Shown in pieces: positions 1 to 7,040 of a stretch of DNA of 18,563 nucleotides; positions within the stretch are counted from its first letter, which is position 1, and each line of letters begins with the position of its first letter. The position numbers and the translations under genes were made by a program. The notes beneath the pieces were generated by a model that saw only the letters and a list, made by a program, of their open reading frames with translations, was not told where the DNA came from and searched no databases. Source of the DNA: Elusimicrobiota bacterium (GTDB taxonomy: Bacteria > Elusimicrobiota > Elusimicrobia > UBA1565 > UBA9628); NCBI GenBank assembly GCA_028869495.1, contig JAGWRY010000399.1, positions 1 to 18,563 on the forward strand, written 5' to 3'.

Positions 1-1
1 C

Positions 2-1309
2 GACGCGGCGGTCCGCGCGGCCGCGGCCGCGCAGGACGCCTGGGCCGGGACCGCCGCGCGCGAGCGCGGCCGCGTCCTGCTGGCTCTCGCGCGCCTGGTC
101 CGCGAGCGCCGCGAGGAGCTGGCCCTCCTGGAGACCCGCAGCGCGGGCAAGCCGATCGGGGACTCCCGCGAGGAGATGGACCTCGCCGCCGACGTCCTCG
201 AATACTACGCGGGCGCGGCGACGAAGCTGTTCGGCGAGACGATCCCGGTCGGCGCGTCCGGCCTCGACTTCACCCTGCGCGAGCCGGTCGGCGTCTGCGC
301 GCTGATCGTGCCGTGGAACTTCCCGCTCGTGATCGCGACGTGGAAGCTCGGCCCGGCGCTCGCCTGCGGCAATGCGGTCGTGCTGAAGCCCTCTCCGGAG
401 ACGCCGCTGACGGCCCTGCGCCTGGCCGAGCTCGCGGCGGAGGCGGGACTGCCGGACGGCGTTCTGAACGTCGTTCCCGGCCCCGGGCCCGGCTGCGGCG
501 CGGCCCTCGTCGAGCACCCGCTGGTGCGCAAGGTCGCCTTCACCGGCTCGACGGCGACCGGGAAGTGGATCATGCGGGCGGCGGCCGAGGGGCTCAAGCG
601 CGTGTCGCTCGAGCTCGGCGGCAAGTCCCCGAACGTCGTCTTCGACGACGCGGACCTCGACCTCTGCGTCGAGAAGTCGGTCTGGTCGGTGTTCGGCAAC
701 GCGGGGCAGGACTGCTGCGCGCGCTCGCGCGTGCTCGTCCACCGCAAGGTCTACGACCGCTTCGTCGACCGCTTCGTGGCGCGGACGCGGAAGATCGTCG
801 TCGGCCACCCCGAGAAGAAGGGCACGCAGGTCGGCCCGCTGATCAGCCTGCGCCAGCGCGAGCGCGTCTGCCGCTTTCTCGACGTCGGAGAGGCCGAGGG
901 CGGCGAGCTCCTGTGCGGGGGGAAGATCCCGGGCGGGGCGCTCGCGAAGGGCTTCTACCTGACCCCGGCGGTCTTCGCCGGCGCCGTCCCGCGCGCGTCG
1001 ATCGTGCGCGAGGAGATCTTCGGCCCCGTCGCCGCGATCCTCCCGTTCAAGGACGAGGCCGACGCCGTGCGCCTGGCCAACGACTCGCCGTACGGCCTGT
1101 CGGGCTCCCTGTGGACGCGCGACGTCGGGCGCGTCGCTCGGCTGAGCCGCGCCCTCCAGTGCGGCGTGCTGTCGGTGAACTCCTCCTCGAGCGTCCATCT
1201 CGAGGCGCCGTTCGGCGGCGTGAAGGGCTCGGGCTTCGGCCGCGAGCTCGGCATGAAGGCGCTCGACCTCTACACCGAGGTCAAGAACGTCTTCGTCTCG
1301 AACGCCTGA
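2..1309 (+). CDS. NAD(P)-dependent aldehyde dehydrogenase, 5' end outside window
   Basis: The open frame runs from the first bases of the window to TGA at 1307-1309, giving about 435 residues. Family members are usually 480-500, so some 50 N-terminal residues are missing; the ATG at 176 is internal, because the upstream codons already encode typical ALDH sequence (DAWAGTAARERGRVL). Visible family marks are the PWNFPL motif of the cofactor domain (about 311-328), FTGSTATG (about 540-563), the general-base Glu in LELGGKSPNV (codon 611-613), the nucleophile Cys in GNAGQDCCARSR (most likely codon 713-715), EEIFGPV and a C-terminal PFGGVKGSGFGRE. It should oxidise an aldehyde to the acid in the cytoplasm. 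The substrate cannot be read from the sequence; the active-site region resembles the broad betaine/aminoaldehyde/phenylacetaldehyde group. The next gene is separated by a promoter and riboswitch, so it is not obviously a functional partner. Confidence 0.93.
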   Translation, partial: DAAVRAAAAAQDAWAGTAARERGRVLLALARLVRERREELALLETRSAGKPIGDSREEMDLAADVLEYYAGAATKLFGETIPVGASGLDFTLREPVGVCALIVPWNFPLVIATWKLGPALACGNAVVLKPSPETPLTALRLAELAAEAGLPDGVLNVVPGPGPGCGAALVEHPLVRKVAFTGSTATGKWIMRAAAEGLKRVSLELGGKSPNVVFDDADLDLCVEKSVWSVFGNAGQDCCARSRVLVHRKVYDRFVDRFVARTRKIVVGHPEKKGTQVGPLISLRQRERVCRFLDVGEAEGGELLCGGKIPGGALAKGFYLTPAVFAGAVPRASIVREEIFGPVAAILPFKDEADAVRLANDSPYGLSGSLWTRDVGRVARLSRALQCGVLSVNSSSSVHLEAPFGGVKGSGFGRELGMKALDLYTEVKNVFVSNA

Positions 1310-1323
1310 CCTCCCTCCTGTTG

Positions 1324-1329
1324 TATAAT
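1324..1329 (+). promoter_or_regulatory. -10 box of the riboswitch/TonB receptor transcript
   Basis: A perfect TATAAT lies 14 bases after the aldehyde dehydrogenase stop and 26 bases before the first aptamer helix. No convincing -35 hexamer stands 16-18 bases upstream. Transcription would start near 1336, so the whole TPP aptamer would be in the leader. Location and consensus support it; the start site is inferred. Confidence 0.6.
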
Positions 1330-1355
1330 CCGGTCGTCGCGGCTCCGGCCGCGGC

Positions 1356-1440
1356 TCGCTAGGGGTCCTGCGCGGAGCGTCCACGCGGGTGAGAGAAACC
1401 CTTCGAACCTGATCTCGGTAATGCGAGCGCAGGGAAGCGA
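1356..1440 (+). ncRNA. TPP riboswitch (THI box) aptamer
   Basis: All conserved parts of the thiamin-pyrophosphate aptamer are present. P1 is TCGCT 1356-1360 with AGCGA 1436-1440. P2 is AGGG 1361-1364 with CCCT 1399-1402. P3 is CCTGCG 1367-1372 with CGCGGG 1384-1389, followed by the pyrimidine-sensing TGAGAG (1390-1395). P4 is CCTG 1408-1411 with CAGG 1430-1433. P5 is CTCG 1414-1417 with CGAG 1424-1427, carrying the GTAATG loop that reads pyrophosphate. The downstream gene is a TonB-dependent receptor, so the sensor ties outer-membrane uptake to cellular TPP. In this class ligand binding normally turns expression off. Confidence 0.95.
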
Positions 1441-1466
1441 CGGGACTCCGGACGCCTCCACGGTCA

Positions 1467-1499
1467 CGTCTCCTTCCCAGGCTCTCGCGGGAGGAGACG
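1467..1499 (+). promoter_or_regulatory. Riboswitch expression platform: SD-sequestering hairpin
   Basis: CGTCTCC (1467-1473) plus TCCC (1475-1478) pairs with GGGA (1489-1492) plus GGAGACG (1493-1499), an 11-bp stem with one bulged T (1474) and a 10-nt loop. It buries the whole ribosome-binding site GGGAGGAG (1489-1496) of the receptor gene starting at 1500. The competing pairing is GGGAAG (1432-1437), part of the 3' strands of P4 and P1, with CTTCCC (1473-1478). Forming it breaks the sequestering stem, so TPP binding should favour the closed site. No U-tract follows, which argues for translational rather than transcriptional control. Confidence 0.8.
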
Positions 1500-3596
1500 A
1501 TGACGAAGACGCCCGCCTTTCTGCTGATCCCGCTCCTGACGGCCCTCGGGGCGCCCCCGGCTCGCGCCGCCGTCCTCCCGCCGGTCGTCGTGACCGCCGC
1601 GCGCGAGCGCTCGTACGCTCCCGCGGAGGTCGAGCTCGGGGGTCTCGCGGGCGGGGCGACGACGGTCCTGGACGTTCCCGCCTCGATCTCGGTTTTCACG
1701 CGCTCCGCGCTCGACGATCAGGGCCAGCGCACGCTCGCCGACGCGGTCCGCCGCGACGCGCTCGCCGCCGACGCGTACGCGCCGGTCGGCTACTACCAGG
1801 ACCTCCAGCTGCGGGGCTTCCCGCTGGACCTGGGCACCGGCTACCGGATCGACGGGCTGACGGTGGCCGGAGAGCAGAACGTCGCGCTCGAGAACAAGTC
1901 GCGCGTCGAGATCTGGAGCGGGACGGCGGGTCTCGAGGCCGGCGCGGCCTCTCCGGGCGGCGTCGTCGACTACGTGACGGCGCGGCCGGCCGACGTGCGC
2001 GCGCTGACGCTGGCGACCGACGCGCGCGGGGGGCGCTACGCGGCGTTCGACGCCGGCGTCCTTCTCGGCGCGGACCGACGCTCGGGCGTGCGCGTGAACG
2101 CCGCGCTCGAGGACCTGCGCCCGCCGGTCGAGCACGCGGAGGGGCGGCGGCGGTTCGCGAGCCTCGCCGCCGACTGGGGCTTCTCGGACGCCGGGAGCCT
2201 GCGCTTCGACGTCGAGTCCCAGCGCCGCGTCCAGAACTCGGTCCCGGGCTACCAGCTCCTGGGCGGGACGCGGGTCCCGCCCCTGCCGGACCCGACGAGG
2301 CTCCTCGGCTGGCAGTCGTGGACGAAGCCGGTCGCGGTCGACGCGCTCAACGCGAGCCTGCGGCTCGAGGACGAGCTCGCGCCGGGCCTGCGCCTGCGCG
2401 CGGCGGCCGGGCGCAGCTTCCTGAAGATCGACGACAACATCGCCTTCCCGTACGGCTGCGGCTCGCTGTCCACCTTCTGCTCGAACGGGGACTACTCGAT
2501 CTGGGACTTTCGCAGCGCGGGCGAGCGGCGCCGCGCCGACGACTTCGTCCTGAGCCTCTCCGGGGACGGGAAGGCCGGCCGCGCGTCCGGACGCTGGGCC
2601 GTCGGAGCCGAGTCCTTCGCGCGCGACGTCGACATGAGCTCGTGGATCTACGACGAGGTCGGGACCGGGAACATCTTCGCTCCGGACGCGGCGGTCTCGG
2701 CCTCGACGTCGTCCGCGCCGGCGGCGCGGCGGGTGCTCGACCACGCCCAGCGGTCGCTGTTCGCGCGGGGGGCGCTGGCGCTCGGACGCTGGGAACTGCA
2801 GGGCGGCGGGCGCTTGACGCTGGTCCGCGAGACGACCTGGGACGCCGCCACCGGGGCCGAGCTGGCCGGGCGATCCGACGCGCGGATCCTGCCGGCCGCG
2901 GCCGTCCTCTATCGGCCGGGCTCCGCGTCGACGCTGTACGCGTCCTACTCCGAGGGGCTCGAGCTGGGCGGCGTGGCCCCGTCCTGGACCAGCAACGCGC
3001 AGGCGGCGATGCCGGCGCGCGCGACGCGCCAGGAGGAGCTCGGGGCCAAGCGCGAGGCGGGAGGACTGCTGCTGACCGGGGCCGTCTTCCGCGCCGAGGC
3101 TCCTTACGAGTACGTCGACGCGGCCAACGACTATGTCCAGCGCGGACGCGAGATCCATTCCGGCGTCGAGCTGTCCGCCGCCGGACGCGCGGCGCCGGGC
3201 CTGTCCCTGACGGCGAGCGCGGCTTGGCTGCGCGCGGTCCAGTCCGGGACCGGCGATCCGGCCTACGACGGCCGCGACGTGCCGAACGTCCCCCGACTTC
3301 AGGGCGCGCTGTTCGCCGACCAGGAGCTGTTCTTCCTTCCCGGCGCCGGGGTCTTCGCCGGCTGGCGCGCGTCGTCTCCGAAGCCGGTCCTGCCCGACGG
3401 GAGCGTCGCGATCGCCGGCTGGCAGGTCTTCGACGCCGGCGCGCGCTGGGTCTTCTCCGCCGGGGCCGCGCGCGTCTCTCTGCGGCTGTCCGTCGACAAC
3501 GTCTTCGACGTCCGCTATTGGCGCGACGCCGCCCAGCAGTATCTGTTCACGGGGCTCCCTCGCACCGCGCGCCTGACGGCGACGGCCGACTTTTGA
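1500..3596 (+). CDS. TonB-dependent outer-membrane receptor, probable thiamin-compound transporter
   Basis: A 698-residue protein with a Sec signal peptide (cleavage likely after ARA at residue 23), a possible TonB-box stretch PPVVVTA (27-33), a plug domain at about 52-165 (DVPASISVFTRSALDD, LQLRGFPLD, RIDGL, RVEIWSGTAGL, GGVVDYVT) and a beta-barrel to the C-terminal Phe. The end, DNVFDVRYW then TARLTATADF, is typical for siderophore-receptor-like members, and length is normal. Such proteins import scarce nutrients across the outer membrane using TonB-ExbBD energy. Siderophore resemblance alone would suggest iron, but the TPP riboswitch 60 bases upstream points to thiamin, its phosphates or a precursor. 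Two cysteines in one barrel loop (GCGSLSTFC) may form a disulfide. The ATG at 1500 follows GGGAGGAG and is the only sensible start. Substrate assignment is inferred from regulation only. Confidence 0.92.
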   Translation: MTKTPAFLLIPLLTALGAPPARAAVLPPVVVTAARERSYAPAEVELGGLAGGATTVLDVPASISVFTRSALDDQGQRTLADAVRRDALAADAYAPVGYYQDLQLRGFPLDLGTGYRIDGLTVAGEQNVALENKSRVEIWSGTAGLEAGAASPGGVVDYVTARPADVRALTLATDARGGRYAAFDAGVLLGADRRSGVRVNAALEDLRPPVEHAEGRRRFASLAADWGFSDAGSLRFDVESQRRVQNSVPGYQLLGGTRVPPLPDPTRLLGWQSWTKPVAVDALNASLRLEDELAPGLRLRAAAGRSFLKIDDNIAFPYGCGSLSTFCSNGDYSIWDFRSAGERRRADDFVLSLSGDGKAGRASGRWAVGAESFARDVDMSSWIYDEVGTGNIFAPDAAVSASTSSAPAARRVLDHAQRSLFARGALALGRWELQGGGRLTLVRETTWDAATGAELAGRSDARILPAAAVLYRPGSASTLYASYSEGLELGGVAPSWTSNAQAAMPARATRQEELGAKREAGGLLLTGAVFRAEAPYEYVDAANDYVQRGREIHSGVELSAAGRAAPGLSLTASAAWLRAVQSGTGDPAYDGRDVPNVPRLQGALFADQELFFLPGAGVFAGWRASSPKPVLPDGSVAIAGWQVFDAGARWVFSAGAARVSLRLSVDNVFDVRYWRDAAQQYLFTGLPRTARLTATADF

Positions 3597-3599
3597 GCG

Positions 3600-4400
3600 T
3601 CAAGCCCAGCGGTAGAGATCGGCCGCGTTGCGGCTCGTGCGCGCGGCGGCCTCCTCGACGGGCAGGCCCCAGACCTCGGCGAGCTTGGCGGCGATCTCGG
3701 CGATCGCGCGCGGTTCGTTGCGCTTGCCGCGCGCGCTCTGCGGGGGGAGGTACGGGCAGTCGGTCTCGAGGACGGTTGCGCCGGGGCCGGCGCGGCGGAA
3801 GGCCTCGCGCAGCGCGTCGTTCTTCTTGTAGGTGACCGGCCCGTCGGCGCCGAGGGCGAAGCCGAGCTCCGCGCAGGCGACGGCCTCGTCGGGGGTTCCC
3901 GAGAAGCAGTGGACGACGCCCCGGTAGCGGCGCCCCGCGGGCGGGCCCGGGAAGCGCGCGCGCAGGATCGGCAGGAGATCGGCGTAGGCGTCGCGGCAGT
4001 GGACGACGACCGGGACGTCCCAGCCGGCGGCGGCGTCCAGCAGAGCCTCGAAGGCGCGGCGCTGCACGTCGCGCGGGACCGCGGCCTTCGCGTAGTCGAG
4101 GCCGATCTCGCCGATCGCGGCGGCCTCTGGCGCGGCGTCGAGCGCGGCGCGCAGGCGGCCGACGAAGCCGTCGTCGAATCGGTCGGCGTAGTAAGGATGC
4201 AGGCCGAGCGCGCAGAGCGCGCGGCCCGGGTGGGCGCGGGCCAACGCGACGGCGCGGCTCCACTCGTCGGGGTTGTCGGCGATCTCGACGAAGCGGGTCA
4301 CGCCGGCCTCGGCCGCGCGCGCGATCGCGTCCTCGCGGTCGGCGTCGAAGGCCGGGTCGCCGAGGTGGGCGTGCGTGTCGACGAGAGCGGGGGCGCTCAC
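3600..4400 (-). CDS. tatD: TatD-family metal-dependent hydrolase (DNase)
   Basis: A 266-residue TIM-barrel metallohydrolase. The metal-site motifs appear in order: DTHAHLGD (His10, His12), GEIGLDY (Glu98), VVHCRDA (His134), VVHCFSG (His164) and LETDCPYLPP (Asp214). Known homologues are 3'-5' exonucleases or deoxyribonucleases, and family length is about 260. The start is GTG at 4398-4400, overlapping the TGA of the upstream TPR/HEAT gene as GTGA. The longer open frame upstream is only the antisense-like shadow of that gene. Translation is therefore probably by re-initiation after the upstream gene. Its stop lies four bases from the stop of the convergent TonB receptor, and no terminator is visible between them. 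Cytoplasmic; the family call is firm, the physiological substrate less so. Confidence 0.93.
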   Translation of the reverse strand: MSAPALVDTHAHLGDPAFDADREDAIARAAEAGVTRFVEIADNPDEWSRAVALARAHPGRALCALGLHPYYADRFDDGFVGRLRAALDAAPEAAAIGEIGLDYAKAAVPRDVQRRAFEALLDAAAGWDVPVVVHCRDAYADLLPILRARFPGPPAGRRYRGVVHCFSGTPDEAVACAELGFALGADGPVTYKKNDALREAFRRAGPGATVLETDCPYLPPQSARGKRNEPRAIAEIAAKLAEVWGLPVEEAAARTSRNAADLYRWA

Positions 4401-5839
4401 TTCTCCTGAGCCTCCAGCCGGCGCACGAAGTCCAGGACCCGCCGGTCCTTCTCCCGCGAGGCGAAATCCGCGGCCGCGCGGCGGCCGTCCGGCGTCTTCA
4501 GGTAGTAATGGTCGAGGACCATCACTTTCGCGAAAGCGCGCACGCCGGGGTTCGGGTCTTTCAGCAGGGCCCGGCGCACGGCCGGGAGGGCGTTCATGCC
4601 GTCGAGGTCCGCGAACAGGTTCAGCGCGCGGATGCGCACGAGCGGGCTGGGGCTGTTCAGCCATTCGTCGCGGTGCGCGCGCACGTCGGCAGGGTCGGCC
4701 TGCGCGATCTCGTAGAGCGCGTAGTCGGCGCTGCGCCGCACGAGGTGCGTGTCGTCGTCGAGCAGGCGCGCGAGCTCGGGGATCCAGCGCGGGTCCTTCA
4801 GGTCGGCGGCGCGCAAGGCGGCCTGCGCGCGCAGCGACGCGTCGTCGAGCGAGAAGCGCGAGCCGAGGTCGGCGGCGGTCACGCCGCTCAAAAGGTCCTG
4901 GCGGCGGGCGTCGAGCGCCTCGCGGATGCGCGTCTCGACGCTCTCGTCGCCGTCGGAGGCGTCGGGATCGGCCCGGTAGACGGCCAAATAATAGGGCAGG
5001 GCGGCCTCGACGTCGCCGCGCCTCTTGTCGTAGAGCTGGGCGAGCTCCGACGCGCTGTCGACGTCGTTCGGGTCGCCGTCCCAGGCCTGCGTCAGCCAGC
5101 GCAGGGCGTTGGCGAAGTCCTTCTTCTTCAGGGCCGCATCCGCCATGATCCGCGCGGCGCCCGCGTCGTTCGGATCCTTCGACAGGGCGACCTGCGCCAT
5201 GGCGAGGGCCTGGTCCGCCTGGCCGCGCGCGAAGTACGCGCGGCCGAGGGCGGCGAGGACCTCGGGATTCTTCGGCGCGCCGGCGCGCAGGTCCTGGAGG
5301 GCGTTGAGCGCGGCGTCGTCGCCAGCGGCGCCGTCCCCGCCGCCGGCCAGGCGCGCGAGGTGCGCGAGGGCCTCGCGCCCCTCGGGCGCGTCCGGGTAGT
5401 CGCGCGCGGCTTCGGCCAGGATCGGCGCGATGCGCGAGGGGTCGTCGAGGCCCTGCAGCTTCGCGAGGACGGCGGCGGCCGGCCCGCCGGCGCCGAGGAC
5501 GACGTCGTCGTGCGCCCGGTGGAATTCGGCGTCCGAGAACAGCTCGCGCGCGAAGGAGGAGACGTAGAACGCGTCGATCCGGCGTCCGTCCTTCCACAGC
5601 GCCTCGGACAGGCGCAGATGGGCGCGGCAGTCGAGGAGATCGCCGCGGAAGTCCGTGCGCGCGTCCGCGAGCGCGGCGTCGTCCGCGTCCCGCCGCGCGC
5701 GCTCCTCGGCGGAGACGGGGGCGGCCGGGCCCGGCTCCGCGAACCAGTGCATGAGCAGGGCCGCGTAGGCGGCGAAGGCGGCCGCGATCATCAGCAGGGA
5801 CGCGGCGATCAGGACGTTGGTCCGGCGGGACTCGTTCAT
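4397..5839 (-). CDS. Membrane-anchored TPR/HEAT-repeat protein
   Basis: A 480-residue protein with a single N-terminal membrane helix (about 8-31) after a short polar head, so most of it probably sits on the periplasmic side; the orientation is inferred. Residues about 190-292 form two to three TPR units (NPEVLAALGRAYFARGQADQ, then ALKKKDFANALRWLTQAW, then a third ending RADPDA). Residues about 345-445 form HEAT-like helical pairs (DPRWIPELARLLDDD, SPLVRIRALNLFADL, DPNPGVRAFAKVMV). Both are scaffolding modules and no catalytic motif is seen. The ATG at 5837-5839 is preceded by TATAAT at only 8 nt and no Shine-Dalgarno, suggesting a leaderless mRNA. It is coupled to the downstream tatD-like gene by a GTGA overlap. 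Function is unknown; it could be an assembly scaffold. Confidence 0.85.
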   Translation of the reverse strand: MNESRRTNVLIAASLLMIAAAFAAYAALLMHWFAEPGPAAPVSAEERARRDADDAALADARTDFRGDLLDCRAHLRLSEALWKDGRRIDAFYVSSFARELFSDAEFHRAHDDVVLGAGGPAAAVLAKLQGLDDPSRIAPILAEAARDYPDAPEGREALAHLARLAGGGDGAAGDDAALNALQDLRAGAPKNPEVLAALGRAYFARGQADQALAMAQVALSKDPNDAGAARIMADAALKKKDFANALRWLTQAWDGDPNDVDSASELAQLYDKRRGDVEAALPYYLAVYRADPDASDGDESVETRIREALDARRQDLLSGVTAADLGSRFSLDDASLRAQAALRAADLKDPRWIPELARLLDDDTHLVRRSADYALYEIAQADPADVRAHRDEWLNSPSPLVRIRALNLFADLDGMNALPAVRRALLKDPNPGVRAFAKVMVLDHYYLKTPDGRRAAADFASREKDRRVLDFVRRLEAQEK

Positions 5840-5847
5840 CCGAGCGG

Positions 5848-5853
5848 ATTATA
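5848..5853 (-). promoter_or_regulatory. -10 box (TATAAT) 8 nt before the TPR/HEAT gene
   Basis: A perfect TATAAT on the minus strand lies immediately after the terminator of the preceding gene, with only 5840-5847 separating it from the ATG. Initiation 6-8 nt downstream would put the transcript start at or beside the start codon. The -35 position falls inside the GC-rich terminator stem and has no consensus match. Confidence 0.55.
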
Positions 5854-5854
5854 G

Positions 5855-5888
5855 AAAAGGCCGCCCCCCGGCGGGGCCGGGGGGCGGC
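5855..5888 (-). terminator. Rho-independent terminator of the small basic-protein gene
   Basis: A perfect 13-bp GC stem (5860-5872 with 5876-5888, loop GGG) is followed on the minus strand by CTTTTC. It begins 19 bases after the stop of the 88-residue gene and separates it from the next gene's -10 box. Confidence 0.8.
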
Positions 5889-5907
5889 GGCGGAGCGGCG
5901 CGGACGG

Positions 5908-6174
5908 CTACTTCGAGAAGTACTTCCAGCGCCGGTCCTGATCGCCGGGCGAGCGGGAGAGGAGATGCTCCTCGACCTGGAGCCAGGTCTCGTCGCCCTC
6001 CGGCGGCGCGGTCATGCGCTGCCAGGCGCTCTCGGCCTCTTCGTAGCGGCGGGAGATCTGTTCGAGACGGACGACGTCTTCGGCGCTGAGGTCGGGCGAG
6101 GACGTCTTGAGGGTGCGGTTCGACGGGCGCGACTTGCGGGGCGACTTTGCGGCCGAGCGCGGCGATTTTCTCAT
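5908..6174 (-). CDS. Small protein with basic SPRK-type tail, unknown function
   Basis: An 88-residue protein. The first 30 residues are strongly basic and Ser/Pro-rich (MRKSPRSAAKSPRKSRPSNR). The rest is acidic and helical (DLSAEDVVRLEQISRRYEEA, then WLQVEEHLLSRS) and ends RRWKYFSK. It is predicted to be cytoplasmic, with no signal peptide or membrane segment. Reality is supported by a GGAGG Shine-Dalgarno (6183-6187) 8 nt before the ATG, its own promoter (TTGCGC, 17 bp, TACACT) and an immediate strong terminator, making it a monocistronic unit. The tail recalls S/P-K/R motifs that bind DNA in some histone-like proteins, but that is only a compositional resemblance. I do not recognise the family. 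A larger open frame over the same bases on this strand lacks these signals. Confidence 0.7.
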   Translation of the reverse strand: MRKSPRSAAKSPRKSRPSNRTLKTSSPDLSAEDVVRLEQISRRYEEAESAWQRMTAPPEGDETWLQVEEHLLSRSPGDQDRRWKYFSK

Positions 6175-6230
6175 GCGGGAGGCCTCCTGGACCCCGCGGC
6201 GCCTCGGCGCGGCCGGGGGGTACGCACATT

Positions 6231-6259
6231 AGTGTAAGAGGACTTCCGCGTTTGCGCAA
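6231..6259 (-). promoter_or_regulatory. Promoter of the small basic-protein gene
   Basis: On the minus strand TTGCGC (6254-6259) stands 17 bp before TACACT (6231-6236). The start would fall near 6224, leaving a leader of about 50 nt rich in GC inverted repeats (about 6190-6220) and ending in the GGAGG ribosome site. Hexamers match consensus 3/6 and 4/6. Confidence 0.5.
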
Positions 6260-6266
6260 GGGGGGG

Positions 6267-7040
6267 TCAGTTCTCGGAGTGCGCGTCCCGCAGGCTCTGC
6301 ACGATGCCCCGCCAGACGTCGTCTTCCTGTCCGCCGTAGAAGAAATAGAGGTCGCGCTGGCCGAGCACATAGGCTTCGACGCGCGGGAACGGGGCCAGGA
6401 TGTTGAGCTGAACGCCGGGGAGGGTCGCGATATGGATCATCTTCATCGCGTACTTCTCGCCGCGCGCCGTCGCGCGCTGCTCGACGGTCTGGGCCATCTC
6501 GGAGAGGCCGGTCGGGTTCGACGGGAACGGGCTTCGTTCGACTTCGACGCGCACGATCTCGAGGGGGCCGAAGAGTCCGGGATCGAGGAAGTTCGTCGGG
6601 TCGGTCCCGCGCGGACAGAAGTGGACGACCTCGACGGTCTTCGCGTCGTCCTTGTACGCGGCGACGGCGACGTAGTTCTGGGGCAGGCGCACGACCCAGC
6701 CGCGCGGGCTGACGTAGCTGGAGACGCCGGTCGGAGCGGGGGCGGCCTTCTTCGGCGCGGAGGCGGGCTCGTTCTGGGACAGCGCGTAGAGGAGGACGCC
6801 GCCGATCAGGGCCGCGCCCAGTCCCGCCAGGAGCTTCGCCTTCTTGTTCGAGGCCGCCGGGGCCTTGGCCGCGGCCGTCTTCTTCTTTTCCGCGGCCGTC
6901 GGGACGCGCTGGGCCTCCTCCAGGCAGGCCTCGAAGTCGATGTCCGAGACGCCTTCCTCGTAGAGCTGGCGGCGCAAGGCGTCGATGGGGAACTTCGGCA
7001 GGTTCTCGCGCAGGTACTCGACGACGTCGGGGCGGATCAC
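6267..7040 (-). CDS. Single-pass membrane protein of unknown function, coupled to rmlA
   Basis: A 257-residue protein. It opens with a compact helical module (residues 1-45: RPDVVEYLRENL, FPIDALRRQLYEEGVSDID, FEACLEEAQ), which looks like a small soluble regulatory or interaction domain. A Lys/Ala linker follows, then a membrane helix at about 68-87 (KLLAGLGAALIGGVLLYALS), a Pro/Ala linker and a C-terminal domain of about 150 residues (SPRGWVVRLPQNY to VWRGIVQSLRDA) with no motif I recognise. The start is GTG at 7038-7040, overlapping the rmlA stop as GTGA, so the frame upstream of it is rmlA's shadow. Expression is therefore tied to rmlA. This hints at a role in the envelope, but I assign no function. 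The DNA is like its neighbours in base composition. Confidence 0.82.
   Translation of the reverse strand: MIRPDVVEYLRENLPKFPIDALRRQLYEEGVSDIDFEACLEEAQRVPTAAEKKKTAAAKAPAASNKKAKLLAGLGAALIGGVLLYALSQNEPASAPKKAAPAPTGVSSYVSPRGWVVRLPQNYVAVAAYKDDAKTVEVVHFCPRGTDPTNFLDPGLFGPLEIVRVEVERSPFPSNPTGLSEMAQTVEQRATARGEKYAMKMIHIATLPGVQLNILAPFPRVEAYVLGQRDLYFFYGGQEDDVWRGIVQSLRDAHSEN

Noticed and set aside
1421..3835. 804-residue open frame on the plus strand across the TonB receptor and its riboswitch
   Set aside because: Low-complexity Arg/Ala/Gly/Pro translation typical of an off-frame reading in high-GC DNA. It starts inside the riboswitch aptamer, and the TonB receptor in another frame has full family motifs.
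4401..5597. Long N-terminal extension of the TatD-like frame
   Set aside because: The added residues are Arg/Pro/Gly-rich shadow of the TPR/HEAT gene. The family begins at the GTG at 4398-4400.
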